From: JBGPOS01 sp041488155
Lineage (GTDB): Bacteria > Chloroflexota > Dehalococcoidia > Tepidiformales > Tepidiformaceae
Assembly (NCBI GenBank): GCA_041488155.1
Contig: JBGPOS010000034.1
Coordinates: 1-40,765, forward strand
Direction: 5' to 3'
DNA: 40,765 bases
Shown here: positions 24,276 through 31,757 of the stretch, piece after piece
How the letters are laid out: each line of letters starts with the position of its first letter
Numbering within the stretch: position 1 is the stretch's first letter
Translations under genes and position numbers: made by a program
The notes under the pieces: model-generated
The model's database searches: none
What the model was told of the DNA's origin: nothing
The model's input: the letters and a program-made list of their open reading frames with translations, nothing else

Positions 24276-24373
24276 CGTCGATCTGGCCGGTTGGGCCGAC
24301 CTGAACTCGGTGGCCCGCCGGGTTGTCACGCGGTCTATGATGTCCGCGTGAACGGCGCAAGGGTGGCGACGGT

Positions 24374-25012
24374 GTGAGCACGCGGGCGACAACCCCGGTG
24401 ATGATCGAGGGTGAGGGGCTGGTGCTTCGGCCGTGGGACAAGGAACGAATCCGCCAGATGGGCGATTGGGGCGAACGTGGGTTCCCTTTTCATGCGTTCG
24501 ATCTGGGGTACCTCAAGGATCCAGCGCGGGCGGAGGCGGTGTTGGCGTGGACGCGGGAGGACGGGCCGCATCGTCACTTTGTGGCGTGTGTCGGGGAGGT
24601 GGCGGTGGGGCGGGTGTCAGTGAACCTGCGCGACGAGTCGGGGCTGTATCTGTGGGCAGTCCACGTGCCCCCTGAACACGAGGGCCGGGGAGTGTGCCGG
24701 CGGATGCTCGCGGCACTTATGGGCTGGCTGGAGGTCGAGTATCCACGCGGGCCGGAGTTCGTGCTGACGTCGAACACGTTTGCGGAGCACGCGCACCGGG
24801 CGTACTTCGCGCTTGGCTTCCGGGTGGTGGAGACGCGGTGGCACTTCGACCGGGAGATAGCGGAGCAGTTGTGGAAGGTGCCGCCTGAGCGGCGGGAGGC
24901 GATAGCGCGGCACATTCGCTTCCAGAACGGGCGCTGGGAGGTGCACACGCACGTGATGCGGCGGGCGCGGGGGGCAGCGATGGAGACGGGCCAGAACCAG
25001 GCTGCGGGATAG
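24374..25012 (+). CDS. GNAT family N-acetyltransferase
   Basis: A second acetyltransferase of 212 residues, not closely similar to its neighbour. Start is GTG 24374. The core pattern is EGLVLRPWDKE at the N terminus, VGRVSVNLRDESGLYLWAVH as strands beta3/beta4, motif A in VPPEHEGRGVCRRMLAAL, and FALGFRVVETRWHFD near the end. A TATGAT hexamer at about 24336 might be a -10 box, without a matching -35. The substrate is unknown. The 98 bp before it carry no other feature. Confidence 0.88.
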   Translation: MSTRATTPVMIEGEGLVLRPWDKERIRQMGDWGERGFPFHAFDLGYLKDPARAEAVLAWTREDGPHRHFVACVGEVAVGRVSVNLRDESGLYLWAVHVPPEHEGRGVCRRMLAALMGWLEVEYPRGPEFVLTSNTFAEHAHRAYFALGFRVVETRWHFDREIAEQLWKVPPERREAIARHIRFQNGRWEVHTHVMRRARGAAMETGQNQAAG

Positions 25013-25047
25013 TTCCGGAGCAGCGAGGACCCGGCTGGAGGCGAACA

Positions 25048-25413
25048 ATGGCGGTCGTGCGGTACATCGTGGACGACGTGGATGCGTCGGTGGAGTTCTA
25101 CTCAGAGCGCCTCGGATTCGACGTGGAAGACCGCCTGGGCCCGGCGTTCGCGGTCGTGTCGTATGGCGACCTGCGGGTCTGGCTGAGCGGACCACGGAGC
25201 TCCGCGGCTCGGCCGATGCCGGACGGGCGGCAACCGGTGGCCGGCGGTTGGAACAGGCTGGTGATCGAGGTGAGGGACCTGGCGAAGCTGGTTGGGGAGT
25301 TGAAGGGCGCGGGGATGAAGTTCCGGAACGAGATCGTGGTGGGGCCGGGCGGGAAGCAGATTGTGCTGGACGACCCTTCAGGCAACGCGGTCGAGTTGTT
25401 CGAGCCAGCCTGA
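25048..25413 (+). CDS. VOC family (glyoxalase/dioxygenase superfamily) protein
   Basis: A 121-residue vicinal-oxygen-chelate fold protein. It begins MAVVRYIVDDVDASVEFYSE and ends LDDPSGNAVELFEPA, the usual paired beta-alpha-beta motifs; NRLVIEVRDLAKLVGEL is the middle. Metal-ligand candidates are only partly conserved (Glu in VELFE), so it may be a binding protein rather than an enzyme. A GGAGG ribosome-binding site precedes the ATG. It lies 35 bp after the second GNAT gene and converges on the MFS gene. Confidence 0.9.
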   Translation: MAVVRYIVDDVDASVEFYSERLGFDVEDRLGPAFAVVSYGDLRVWLSGPRSSAARPMPDGRQPVAGGWNRLVIEVRDLAKLVGELKGAGMKFRNEIVVGPGGKQIVLDDPSGNAVELFEPA

Positions 25414-25446
25414 CGGGGCCAGCGCCCATGCCGGTTGGCGCGGCGG

Positions 25447-26715
25447 TTACTCGTTGGCCGGGACTATGGGCCGGGGGACGATGCTCCTCCCGGCGCGGAG
25501 CGGCCTCGACCACAGATAACCGGTGGTAACGACTGCCAGGCACACGAGCGCCAGGAGGATCATCGTGGCGCGTTCGCCCACCTGGTCGGCCAGGGCGCCG
25601 GCGGGGAAGCCGATGATCATCTGGAGCCCGAAAGCGGTCATTGTGAGGGACATCACCCGGCCGAAGTAGGCGGGGTCGGTGCGCTGCATGAGGCTGACCT
25701 GGTTGCACATCTGGAAGCCGCTGGAGGTTGCGCCGACGAGGGCTGCCGCGACGAGGGCGAGGGCGAACGTCGGAGCAATCGCGAGGAGGATGACGGCTCC
25801 GGAGAGCGCGCCTCCGCAGACGAACATCAGCGTTGCAGGGTTCGCCTTCATTGCGCCTGAAGTGAGGTACAGGGTGAGGATAATGCCGCCTATGGCAGTC
25901 GCGCCGAACATCACTCCGACCCGGCTGGCCGGCTGTCCGAGTTCGTTTTCGAGGAACCCGGGCATGAGCTGTTGGTAGGCGAAGGCGCTTAGCACAACGC
26001 CGGCGAACATGAGCATGAGAAGCCGCACGTCTGACTCATCCCAGGTGTAGCGGAGCCCGATCCGCAGGTCGCCGAAGACCGACCTGGAGCGTCCGTCGCG
26101 CCGGGCCTGCGTGGGCTGCATGAGGAGGAGCACAAACATGGCGATGACGAAGAAGCTGCCCATCACCATGTAGGTACCGCCGATGCCGATCGCCGAGAGG
26201 GAGATCATGCCGCCCGCGGCGAGCGGGCCGACGATCCGGGTGGCGTTCATGGAGAGCTGCTGGAGGGCTACGCCGTTGGTCAGGGCGGGGCCCTGGAGGA
26301 GGTCGCCGACCCAGGCCTGGCGAGCGGGCATGAGCATCGCGAACGTGCATCCCATCAGCAATGTCAGACCGGCGAGCATCCAGATTGTGATTGTGTCGAG
26401 GACGGTGAGCGCACCGATGACGAAGAAGACGGCGCCGACGGCGGTCTGGCCGAACATCAGCAGCATCCGCTTCGACATGCGGTCGGCCAGTGCCCCGCCG
26501 ACGGGGCCGAGCAGGAGCATCGGGATGCCCATGCCCATCGCCACGAATCCGACGGAGCTGTTATTGCCGGTGAGGTCGAAGGCGAGGACTCCCTGGACGA
26601 CCTGCATCATGCCGAAGCCGAGCATGGTGACGACGTTGCCGATAAAGAGCAGGCGGAACTGGGGATTGGAGAGGGCCGACTCTGACCGTGCCGGTTTCGG
26701 AGCCGCAACAGCCAC
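25447..26715 (-). CDS. Major facilitator superfamily transporter (MFS, DHA3-like)
   Basis: A 422-residue membrane protein with about 12 hydrophobic segments, start GTG at 26715. The loop 2-3 motif is GGALADRMSKRMLL, typical of MFS, with a similar GALADQVGERATM in the second half. The N-terminal region NPQFRLLFIGNVVTMLGFGM resembles multidrug or enterobactin exporters of the DHA3 group; direction and substrate are inferred, not shown. No clear ribosome-binding site is seen ahead of the GTG. It is convergent with the VOC gene and has a 363-bp region upstream. Confidence 0.92.
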   Translation of the reverse strand: MAVAAPKPARSESALSNPQFRLLFIGNVVTMLGFGMMQVVQGVLAFDLTGNNSSVGFVAMGMGIPMLLLGPVGGALADRMSKRMLLMFGQTAVGAVFFVIGALTVLDTITIWMLAGLTLLMGCTFAMLMPARQAWVGDLLQGPALTNGVALQQLSMNATRIVGPLAAGGMISLSAIGIGGTYMVMGSFFVIAMFVLLLMQPTQARRDGRSRSVFGDLRIGLRYTWDESDVRLLMLMFAGVVLSAFAYQQLMPGFLENELGQPASRVGVMFGATAIGGIILTLYLTSGAMKANPATLMFVCGGALSGAVILLAIAPTFALALVAAALVGATSSGFQMCNQVSLMQRTDPAYFGRVMSLTMTAFGLQMIIGFPAGALADQVGERATMILLALVCLAVVTTGYLWSRPLRAGRSIVPRPIVPANE

Positions 26716-27078
26716 TGCAGGGGCGAGGCCTTGAGCGGTCAGTCCGAAGCGAATGATGCCCTCCGAAGCGCCGCCGCAGCAGGCCGCGCCCGACTTGTCA
26801 GACTAACCCAAGGCCGGTGTGTGTTCGACTGCGATGTTCGGGGACCTGCAGTCGCTCAACCTGGAGGCAGGATAGCACGAGCGGCGCCAGGGGGGCTGAA
26901 GTTCGTCGCCGGGGCCGCTGTCAGCCGCGGCGAAGCCAGGTACTCACCCAGGGACGATAGCATCGAATCGCGGAGTTCTGCCCTCACCCCCCGGCCCCCC
27001 TCTCCCGGCTTCGCGGGAGAGGGGGAGCACCCCGGCGATGGAGCGGGGCTAGACGACGCCGGCTGTCTTGAGCAGGTG
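26716..27078. other. 363-bp non-coding region upstream of the MFS gene
   Basis: No gene is supported here; a plus-strand open frame crossing it has no ribosome-binding site or family resemblance. It contains one copy of the CCCTCACCCC-type palindromic repeat (26981-27025) and probably the MFS promoter on the minus strand, which could not be placed with confidence. A GC-rich partial palindrome at about 26920-26936 resembles the stem of the P1 repeat only weakly. Confidence 0.55.
26981..27025 (+). repeat. Palindromic repeat R2, copy 1 (intergenic)
   Basis: This is a C-rich leader (CCCTCACCCC, then CCGGCCC) followed by a hairpin: CCCTCTCCCG, a short loop, CGGGAGAGGG. It matches copies at 35636-35675, 36600-36639 and 40483-40523 in order and orientation. 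It lies about 50 bp beyond the 3' end of the minus-strand nucleotidyltransferase-like gene, where it may help to end transcription. Confidence 0.85.
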
Positions 27079-28203
27079 CTAGACGAGGCCTTGGCGGCGG
27101 TCGTTTTCGCGCCAGGCGATGTCGTTGAGGGCCATGAGGCCCCCGGCGACGAGGGAGTGGCCGCCGAGGAAGACGGGCCTCGGGGCTCGGGCGGCGCCTT
27201 CGGTGAAGCGACGAAGGAAGTCATCTTCGATGGCCTCGCTGTTGAGAAGATCACTCTGGAAGCGATCCTCACGTGAGGGGGTGAGGCCGAGGTGGGCCTC
27301 GATCACACGGGTGTCGAGGACGAGGGCGTCGCCGAGGAGGGCCAGGCGTTCGAAGAAGCGCTGGATGCCGACCTCTTCGAGGAGGAATCCAAGGAGGGAG
27401 AGGGCGTTGTGGCCGGCGGGGGCGGTTGCGAGCCCGCGTTCTTCGCTGAACATGCGGACGCGGCAAGCGGTTTCGCGTTCGAGGTACTGCCAGGTCATGC
27501 TTCCGACGCGTCCGGCGACGACGACCTGGGCGGTGCGGTCGCAGAGGAGGGGCAGGAGTTCGCCGTAGCGGGCGGCCAACTGTGCGGCGTCAGCGGCGGC
27601 GCGGGCGAGGTCGGGAGGGAGGCCTTCGGTGAGGGCGAGGGCAGCGAGATCGGCCGGAGTATCGAGGTCGAACTGGGTGGCTGTGGTGCGGGGAAGGACG
27701 ACGGAGGCGAGGCCGGCCTCGTCGCGGAGGCGGCGGGGAAGGAGGTTGTCGCGGGGGAGGAGGTCGGCGATGGCGTCGATGGCGTTGCCGGGGGTCCAGG
27801 CGGTGAGGTCGGAAGAGAAGAAGTTGTTGGTCACGAAGCGGGCGTCGCGGGCATCAAGTTGTTCGACGATGAAGCGGAACTGTTCGGGGCCCAGCAACGG
27901 GACGGCGCCCGAGCCCATGACGGCGGGACGCTGGAGGCCGTAGCGGTCGACGAGGCCGCGCAGGCGGGCGATGAAGTTGAAGGGGCGGCCCGGTGGGTCG
28001 GCGTCGATGAGGACGCCGGGTGGCAGGGGCTCGAAAGCGGCGGGGTCGTCGGTGGCGACGATTGTGGCTTCGAAGCCGCCATGGCGGGCGGAGGCAGCCG
28101 CACCGCGGGCCGCGGCGATGCGGGCGTTCGCCATCATCCGTTCGGCGGGGCCCAGGCCCGTGCCGCCATGGAAGATCACAAGGACGGGTCGCTCGAAAGG
28201 CAT
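27079..28203 (-). CDS. Unrecognised protein with nucleotidyltransferase-like N-terminal half
   Basis: A 374-residue product starting at ATG 28203 (MPFERPVLVIFHGGTG). The frame extends 265 codons upstream, but those lie over the divergent M20 gene and are not real. The first half reads like a GT-A or MobA-type nucleotidyltransferase: GGTGLGPAERMMANARIAA resembles a GG-x-S/T-x-R type loop, and TQFDLDTPADLAAL resembles the DTPEDL end motif. The second half (GRVGSMTWQYLERE, then VFLGGHSLVAGGLMALND) is not recognised. It could be a nucleotide or sugar-phosphate transferase; no function is claimed. Confidence 0.82.
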   Translation of the reverse strand: MPFERPVLVIFHGGTGLGPAERMMANARIAAARGAAASARHGGFEATIVATDDPAAFEPLPPGVLIDADPPGRPFNFIARLRGLVDRYGLQRPAVMGSGAVPLLGPEQFRFIVEQLDARDARFVTNNFFSSDLTAWTPGNAIDAIADLLPRDNLLPRRLRDEAGLASVVLPRTTATQFDLDTPADLAALALTEGLPPDLARAAADAAQLAARYGELLPLLCDRTAQVVVAGRVGSMTWQYLERETACRVRMFSEERGLATAPAGHNALSLLGFLLEEVGIQRFFERLALLGDALVLDTRVIEAHLGLTPSREDRFQSDLLNSEAIEDDFLRRFTEGAARAPRPVFLGGHSLVAGGLMALNDIAWRENDRRQGLV

Positions 28204-28293
28204 GTAGGCAGAGTACCGCGGGCGCACAGTTGCCGCTTCCCGGCGAGGTCGCCGGGCGGGTAGAGTCGGGCGAAAGGCGCAGGAGGGCATGGG
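28204..28293. promoter_or_regulatory. Divergent promoter region of the nucleotidyltransferase-like and M20 genes
   Basis: 90 bp between two outward-facing genes. It holds a perfect AGGAGG ribosome-binding site at 28281-28286, 7 bases before the M20 GTG, and must hold both promoters, though no convincing -35/-10 pair was recognised. The stretch CCCGGCGAGGTCGCCGGGCGGG near 28235-28260 contains a CCGGCGA/TCGCCGG inverted repeat. Confidence 0.45.
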
Positions 28294-29502
28294 GTGGCAG
28301 ACGACATCGGACGGCGGAAGGAACGGGCGTGCGACGCGATCGAGGGGGCGAGTGACGACCTGCGCGGGATAAGTCTGAGCATCCATGGAAAGCCGGAGTT
28401 GAACTTCGAAGAGGAGCATGCGCACGCGGTCCTCACGGACTACCTGGAGGGCAAGGGGTTCGCCGTGACGCGGGGGGCGTACGGGCTGCCGACGGCGTTT
28501 CGAGCTGAGGCGGGGAGCGGCAAGCCAACGGTCGCCGTGTTGTGTGAGTACGACGCGCTGCCCGGGATCGGCCACGCCTGCGGGCACAACCTGATCGCGG
28601 CCTCGGGGGTGGCGGTGGGGCTGGCTCTCAAAGAGGCGGTGGCGCCCGGAGAAGGGACGGTGGTGGTGCTGGGGAGCCCGGCAGAGGAAGGGGGCGGCGG
28701 GAAGATCATCATGGCGGAGCGAGGGGCGTTCGAGGGGGTGGACGCGGCGATGATGTTGCACCCTTCGCCGCGGGAGAGCGCCTGGGCGAACCTGATCGCG
28801 ATCGAGCAACTGAAGGTGGAGTACTTCGGCCGGAACGCGCATGCAGGGGCGACGCCGTGGGAAGGGATTAACGCGCTCGACGCGATGGTGCTTGCTTACT
28901 CGGCGATCTCGGCGATGCGCCAGCAGCTTCGACCGACGGACCGGGTGCACGGTGTTATCACCGAGGGCGGCGCCAAACCGAACATCATCCCGGACCACAC
29001 CGTCGCGGAGTACTACATCCGGGCCGCGAACCGGGAGCAGCTCGAGGAAGTGAAGGCGAAGGTGAGGGGATGCTTCGAGGGGGCGGCCGCGGCGACCGGC
29101 TGCCGGCTCGAGCTAGAGTCGGCTGGCCATCCGTACAGCGAAGTCGTGACGAACGATGTCCTCGCGGAGGCGTACTGCGAGAACATGCAGCGGTTCGAGG
29201 TGACGTTGCCTTCGAAGGGTGATTCGACGAAGACGCTGAGCGGGGCAAGCACGGACATGGGGAACGTGAGCTACGTGGTGCCGAGCATCCATCCGGTGTT
29301 CGCCATCCCGACCGAGGCCGCGAACCACACGCCGGGGTTCACAGGGGCTGCGGCGACAATGGAGGCGCACAGGGCGATGCTGCGGGCTGCGAAGGCGCTG
29401 GCGATGACGGCGATTGACGTGTACTTCAGTCGCGAGGTCCTGGATGCGGCGCGAGTTGAGTTCGGGGAGCAAAAGGTGAGGGACCGATCGTCGAGCGGTT
29501 GA
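28294..29502 (+). CDS. M20 family metallopeptidase/amidohydrolase
   Basis: Zinc-dependent amidohydrolase of 402 residues, starting at GTG 28294 after a perfect ribosome-binding site. Metal-site motifs are ACGHN (Cys96, His98), CEYDALPGIG and the Glu pair in SPAEEGGGG (131-132), plus MLHPSP. The dimerisation domain has the FGRNAHAGATPWEGINALDA signature. The arrangement is closest to the PM20D2/aminobenzoyl-glutamate hydrolase branch, which cleaves small amide or dipeptide bonds; the exact substrate is not shown. It is divergent from the nucleotidyltransferase-like gene. Its TGA overlaps the putative -35 box of the rplI promoter. Confidence 0.94.
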   Translation: MADDIGRRKERACDAIEGASDDLRGISLSIHGKPELNFEEEHAHAVLTDYLEGKGFAVTRGAYGLPTAFRAEAGSGKPTVAVLCEYDALPGIGHACGHNLIAASGVAVGLALKEAVAPGEGTVVVLGSPAEEGGGGKIIMAERGAFEGVDAAMMLHPSPRESAWANLIAIEQLKVEYFGRNAHAGATPWEGINALDAMVLAYSAISAMRQQLRPTDRVHGVITEGGAKPNIIPDHTVAEYYIRAANREQLEEVKAKVRGCFEGAAAATGCRLELESAGHPYSEVVTNDVLAEAYCENMQRFEVTLPSKGDSTKTLSGASTDMGNVSYVVPSIHPVFAIPTEAANHTPGFTGAAATMEAHRAMLRAAKALAMTAIDVYFSREVLDAARVEFGEQKVRDRSSSG

Positions 29503-29528
29503 CGCCGTGAGAACAGGTGTTCTATCGT
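29499..29528 (+). promoter_or_regulatory. Putative sigma-70-type promoter of rplI-dnaB with LexA-like box
   Basis: TTGACG at 29499-29504 (5 of 6 matches to the -35 consensus) is followed after 18 bp by TATCGT at 29523-29528 (4 of 6). Between them, 29510-29523 is a perfect palindrome, AGAACA-GG-TGTTCT, which contains GAAC-N4-GTTC, the core of Gram-positive-type SOS boxes. A repressor there would block the promoter. The downstream genes are rplI, dnaB, the DnaD-domain gene and the double-AAA+ loader. Neither promoter nor LexA control has been shown. Confidence 0.5.
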
Positions 29529-29555
29529 CATAAGCGGCAGGGGAAGAGGAAGTTT

Positions 29556-29583
29556 GGCTCAGGCGACGATAAGTCGTTGAGCC
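29556..29583 (+). promoter_or_regulatory. Stem-loop in the rplI 5' leader
   Basis: GGCTCA at 29556-29561 pairs with TGAGCC at 29578-29583, and inside them CGAC pairs with GTCG around a five-base loop, giving an interrupted hairpin of about 10 bp. No T-run follows, so it is not an intrinsic terminator. It lies about 100 bases before the rplI ATG, inside the leader if transcription starts near 29535. It could be a binding site for a ribosomal protein, but the partner is unknown. Confidence 0.45.
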
Positions 29584-29685
29584 ACTACGATGAGTGTTCT
29601 ACGTTGCCGCGGGGTGTCCGCTTGGCAGCGTTGCCCGGCCCGAGCGACGAGGGTCCGCGGCTATCCCGAACACACTGAGGTCAGT

Positions 29686-30288
29686 ATGAAGGTCGTCTTT
29701 TTCGAAGACGTGGAAGGCACAGCGCAGGCGGGCGACGTGAAGGACGTTAAGAACGGCTTCGCGCGCAACTTCTTGCTGCCGCGCAACCTGGCGGGGGCGC
29801 CGACGAAGGACAACATGCATCGGGCGCTTGCGATTGCGGAGAAAGAGAAGCGCCGGCAGGAGAAACTGGACGGAGAAGCGCGGAAGCTGGTGGAGCGGAT
29901 CGTGGACTACACGGTGACGCTTGAAGCGCGGGTTGGAGAGACGGGCCGCCTGTTCGGTTCGGTCACCAACCGGGACATTGCGGAGAAGCTGAATGAGGCG
30001 ACGGGCCTGAGCGTGGACCCGCACATCGTCCTGCTGGCTGAACCGATCCGGGAGATCGGGGCGCGAGCGGTGACGATCAAGTTCACCCGGAACGTCTCTA
30101 TCGATGTGACAGTCGAGGTCGTGCCGGACGAGGCGTCGAGGCCGGTGGTTGCGAAGCTGTTAGCGGAGCGGGAGGCGGCAGCGCAGGCCGAGGAGGCAGC
30201 GAGAGCTGCTGAGGCCGCCGAAGCCGAGCTCGAGAGCGCTTACGCCGAGCTCGAGAGCGCCGACGCCGAGCCCGAAGCAGAAGAATAA
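29686..30288 (+). CDS. rplI: 50S ribosomal protein L9 with extended Ala/Glu tail
   Basis: L9 is a two-domain protein at the L1 stalk base. ATG at 29686 gives the invariant start MKVVFFEDVEGTAQAGDVKD and the NGFARNFLLPRNLAGAPT segment; GAGG is 5-8 bases upstream. Upstream in-frame codons would add about 32 residues without family match. The C-terminal domain is normal; after it come about 45 residues rich in Ala and Glu, with AELESA repeated (a DNA duplication of about 20 bp near 30223-30263). The total of 200 residues exceeds the usual 150. It leads an operon with dnaB, and the stop lies 4 bases before the predicted leader stem of dnaB. Confidence 0.97.
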   Translation: MKVVFFEDVEGTAQAGDVKDVKNGFARNFLLPRNLAGAPTKDNMHRALAIAEKEKRRQEKLDGEARKLVERIVDYTVTLEARVGETGRLFGSVTNRDIAEKLNEATGLSVDPHIVLLAEPIREIGARAVTIKFTRNVSIDVTVEVVPDEASRPVVAKLLAEREAAAQAEEAARAAEAAEAELESAYAELESADAEPEAEE

Positions 30289-30292
30289 CTTT

Positions 30293-30368
30293 CGAAAGGA
30301 GGTAGACGGACCGGGAACCCCTGTCTACCGCGAGCGGCGGGTGGAGTCATCCCGGTTTTCTCCTTTCG
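30293..30368 (+). promoter_or_regulatory. Predicted three-way-junction RNA leader of dnaB that masks its start
   Basis: CGAAAGGAG at 30293-30301 is a perfect 9-base complement of CTCCTTTCG at 30360-30368, which ends at the base before the dnaB ATG. Inside, GTAGAC (30302-30307) pairs with GTCTAC (30323-30328), and CGGG/CCCG near 30337-30355 can form a third short helix. The 5' strand contains AAAGGAGG, a perfect Shine-Dalgarno sequence 66 bases from the ATG, and no start codon lies in the 5-12 bases after it. dnaB therefore has no ordinary ribosome-binding site. Ribosomes ending on rplI would cover the 5' arm, which suggests translational coupling. Pairing is read by eye, not folded. Confidence 0.55.
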
Positions 30369-31757
30369 ATGAGTATCGTCCCGTTCGAGCGTCTGCCCCC
30401 GCACGACATCGAAGCCGAGGAAGCGGTCGTGGCGTCGCTGCTTGTCGACAACGAGGCGGTGTTCCACGTCGCGCCGATCCTGAAGCCGTACGACTTCTTC
30501 CGGGAGAAGAACGGCTGGATTTACGAGGCCTGCCTCGATCTGTGGAATCGAGACGAGGCGATCAACCAGATCACCGTGGCCCATGAGCTGGCGCGGAAAG
30601 AGCGGCTGGAAGAGGCGGGCGGGCAGACCTACCTGGCAGACACGATCAGGCGCCTGCCGACGAGCCTCGGCGTCGAGTTCTACGCCCAGATCGTCAAACG
30701 GGATTCGACGTATCGGGGGCTCATCCACGCGGCGACGGGCATCCTGCAGATGGCGTACGAGGCGCCGGCGGAGATCGAGTCGGTCTTCGGCCGGGCGGAG
30801 GACCTGCTACAGCGTTTGCGCGGAGGGGAGAACTTCCGCGACTTCGTACACATCGCCCAACTGCTGACCGCCTACCTTGACGAAGACATCGAGGCGATCG
30901 AGCGTCGCGAGCTGGCGGCGATCAAGACGGGCTACAGCGACCTGGATGTCCTGTTAGGCGGGCTGAAGCGCTCGGACCTGGTGATCATCGGGGCGCGGCC
31001 GAGCGTGGGGAAGTCGAGCTTCGCCCTCGGTATCGCCCGGAACGCGGCGGTGGCACAGCGGGCGAACGTGGCGTTCTTCTCGCTGGAGATGTCCGGGGAG
31101 CAGCTCGCGATCAGGCTGCTTTCGGCGGAGTCGGGGGTGGACAGCAACCGGCTCCGGCTGGGCCAGCATACGGAGCTGGACGAGCGACGGATCATCCGGG
31201 CTTCGGGGGAGCTTTCGGAAGCGAACATCTGGTTCGACGATTCGCCGGTGTTGACGGTCGCGGAATTGCGCGCGAAGGCGCGCCGGCTCGCGGGCGAGAA
31301 GGGGCTTGACCTCATCGTGATCGACTACCTGCAGTTGATGCAGGGGGAAACGAGCAACGGGCGTGAGAACCGGGTGCAGGAGATCAGCTTTATTTCGCGG
31401 ACTTTGAAGGGGTTGGCGCGTGAGTTGGACGTGCCGATCGTGGCGCTGGCGCAGCTTTCACGGGCGATCGAGGCGCGCCATCCGCGGACGCCAATGCTTT
31501 CCGACCTGCGCGATTCGGGATCGATCGAGCAGGACGCGGACATCGTGATCTTCCTGAGCCGGGAGGAGCTGTACACCAGCCCGGAGCTCTGGGCCGAGCA
31601 ACATCCAGACCTGCCCGAGAGTGCCTATCCGAAAGGGGTGGCGCAGGTGATCGTGGCGAAGAATCGGAACGGTCCGACGGGCGGAGTGGAGCTTCGGTTC
31701 CGTGACCGGCTGGCGAAGTTCGAAGACTGGGTGCTGCGGATGGACGAGGTACAGTGA
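30369..31757 (+). CDS. dnaB: Replicative DNA helicase DnaB
   Basis: Hexameric helicase that unwinds DNA at the replication fork. The 462-residue product has the N-terminal primase-interacting domain (PHDIEAEEAVVASLLVDNEA), a linker, and the RecA-like C-terminal domain with Walker A GARPSVGKS (208-216), FFSLEMSGEQLAIRLL, IVIDYLQLM as Walker B, and the end motifs LSDLRDSGSIEQDAD and VAKNRNGPTG. No intein is present. ATG at 30369 fits the family start. Expression is probably shaped by the leader just upstream. The DnaD-domain gene starts inside its stop (GTGA). Confidence 0.98.
   Translation: MSIVPFERLPPHDIEAEEAVVASLLVDNEAVFHVAPILKPYDFFREKNGWIYEACLDLWNRDEAINQITVAHELARKERLEEAGGQTYLADTIRRLPTSLGVEFYAQIVKRDSTYRGLIHAATGILQMAYEAPAEIESVFGRAEDLLQRLRGGENFRDFVHIAQLLTAYLDEDIEAIERRELAAIKTGYSDLDVLLGGLKRSDLVIIGARPSVGKSSFALGIARNAAVAQRANVAFFSLEMSGEQLAIRLLSAESGVDSNRLRLGQHTELDERRIIRASGELSEANIWFDDSPVLTVAELRAKARRLAGEKGLDLIVIDYLQLMQGETSNGRENRVQEISFISRTLKGLARELDVPIVALAQLSRAIEARHPRTPMLSDLRDSGSIEQDADIVIFLSREELYTSPELWAEQHPDLPESAYPKGVAQVIVAKNRNGPTGGVELRFRDRLAKFEDWVLRMDEVQ

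Noticed and set aside
26910..26940. Degenerate P1 repeat in the MFS upstream gap
   Set aside because: Only a few stem bases agree and the flanks do not match the other copies; chance is likely in such GC-rich sequence.
26731..27276. 181-codon plus-strand open frame across the MFS upstream gap
   Set aside because: It crosses an R2 palindrome and the end of another gene, lacks a ribosome-binding site, and matches nothing.
27292..28263. 323-codon plus-strand open frame over the nucleotidyltransferase-like gene
   Set aside because: Composition is almost only Gly, Glu, Ala and Val, as expected for a mirrored GC-rich frame. The minus-strand reading has varied composition and a plausible fold.
28204..28998. 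Upstream extension of the nucleotidyltransferase-like frame
   Set aside because: The extra 265 codons lie opposite the M20 gene, are Arg/His/Pro-rich, and come before a good ATG at 28203.
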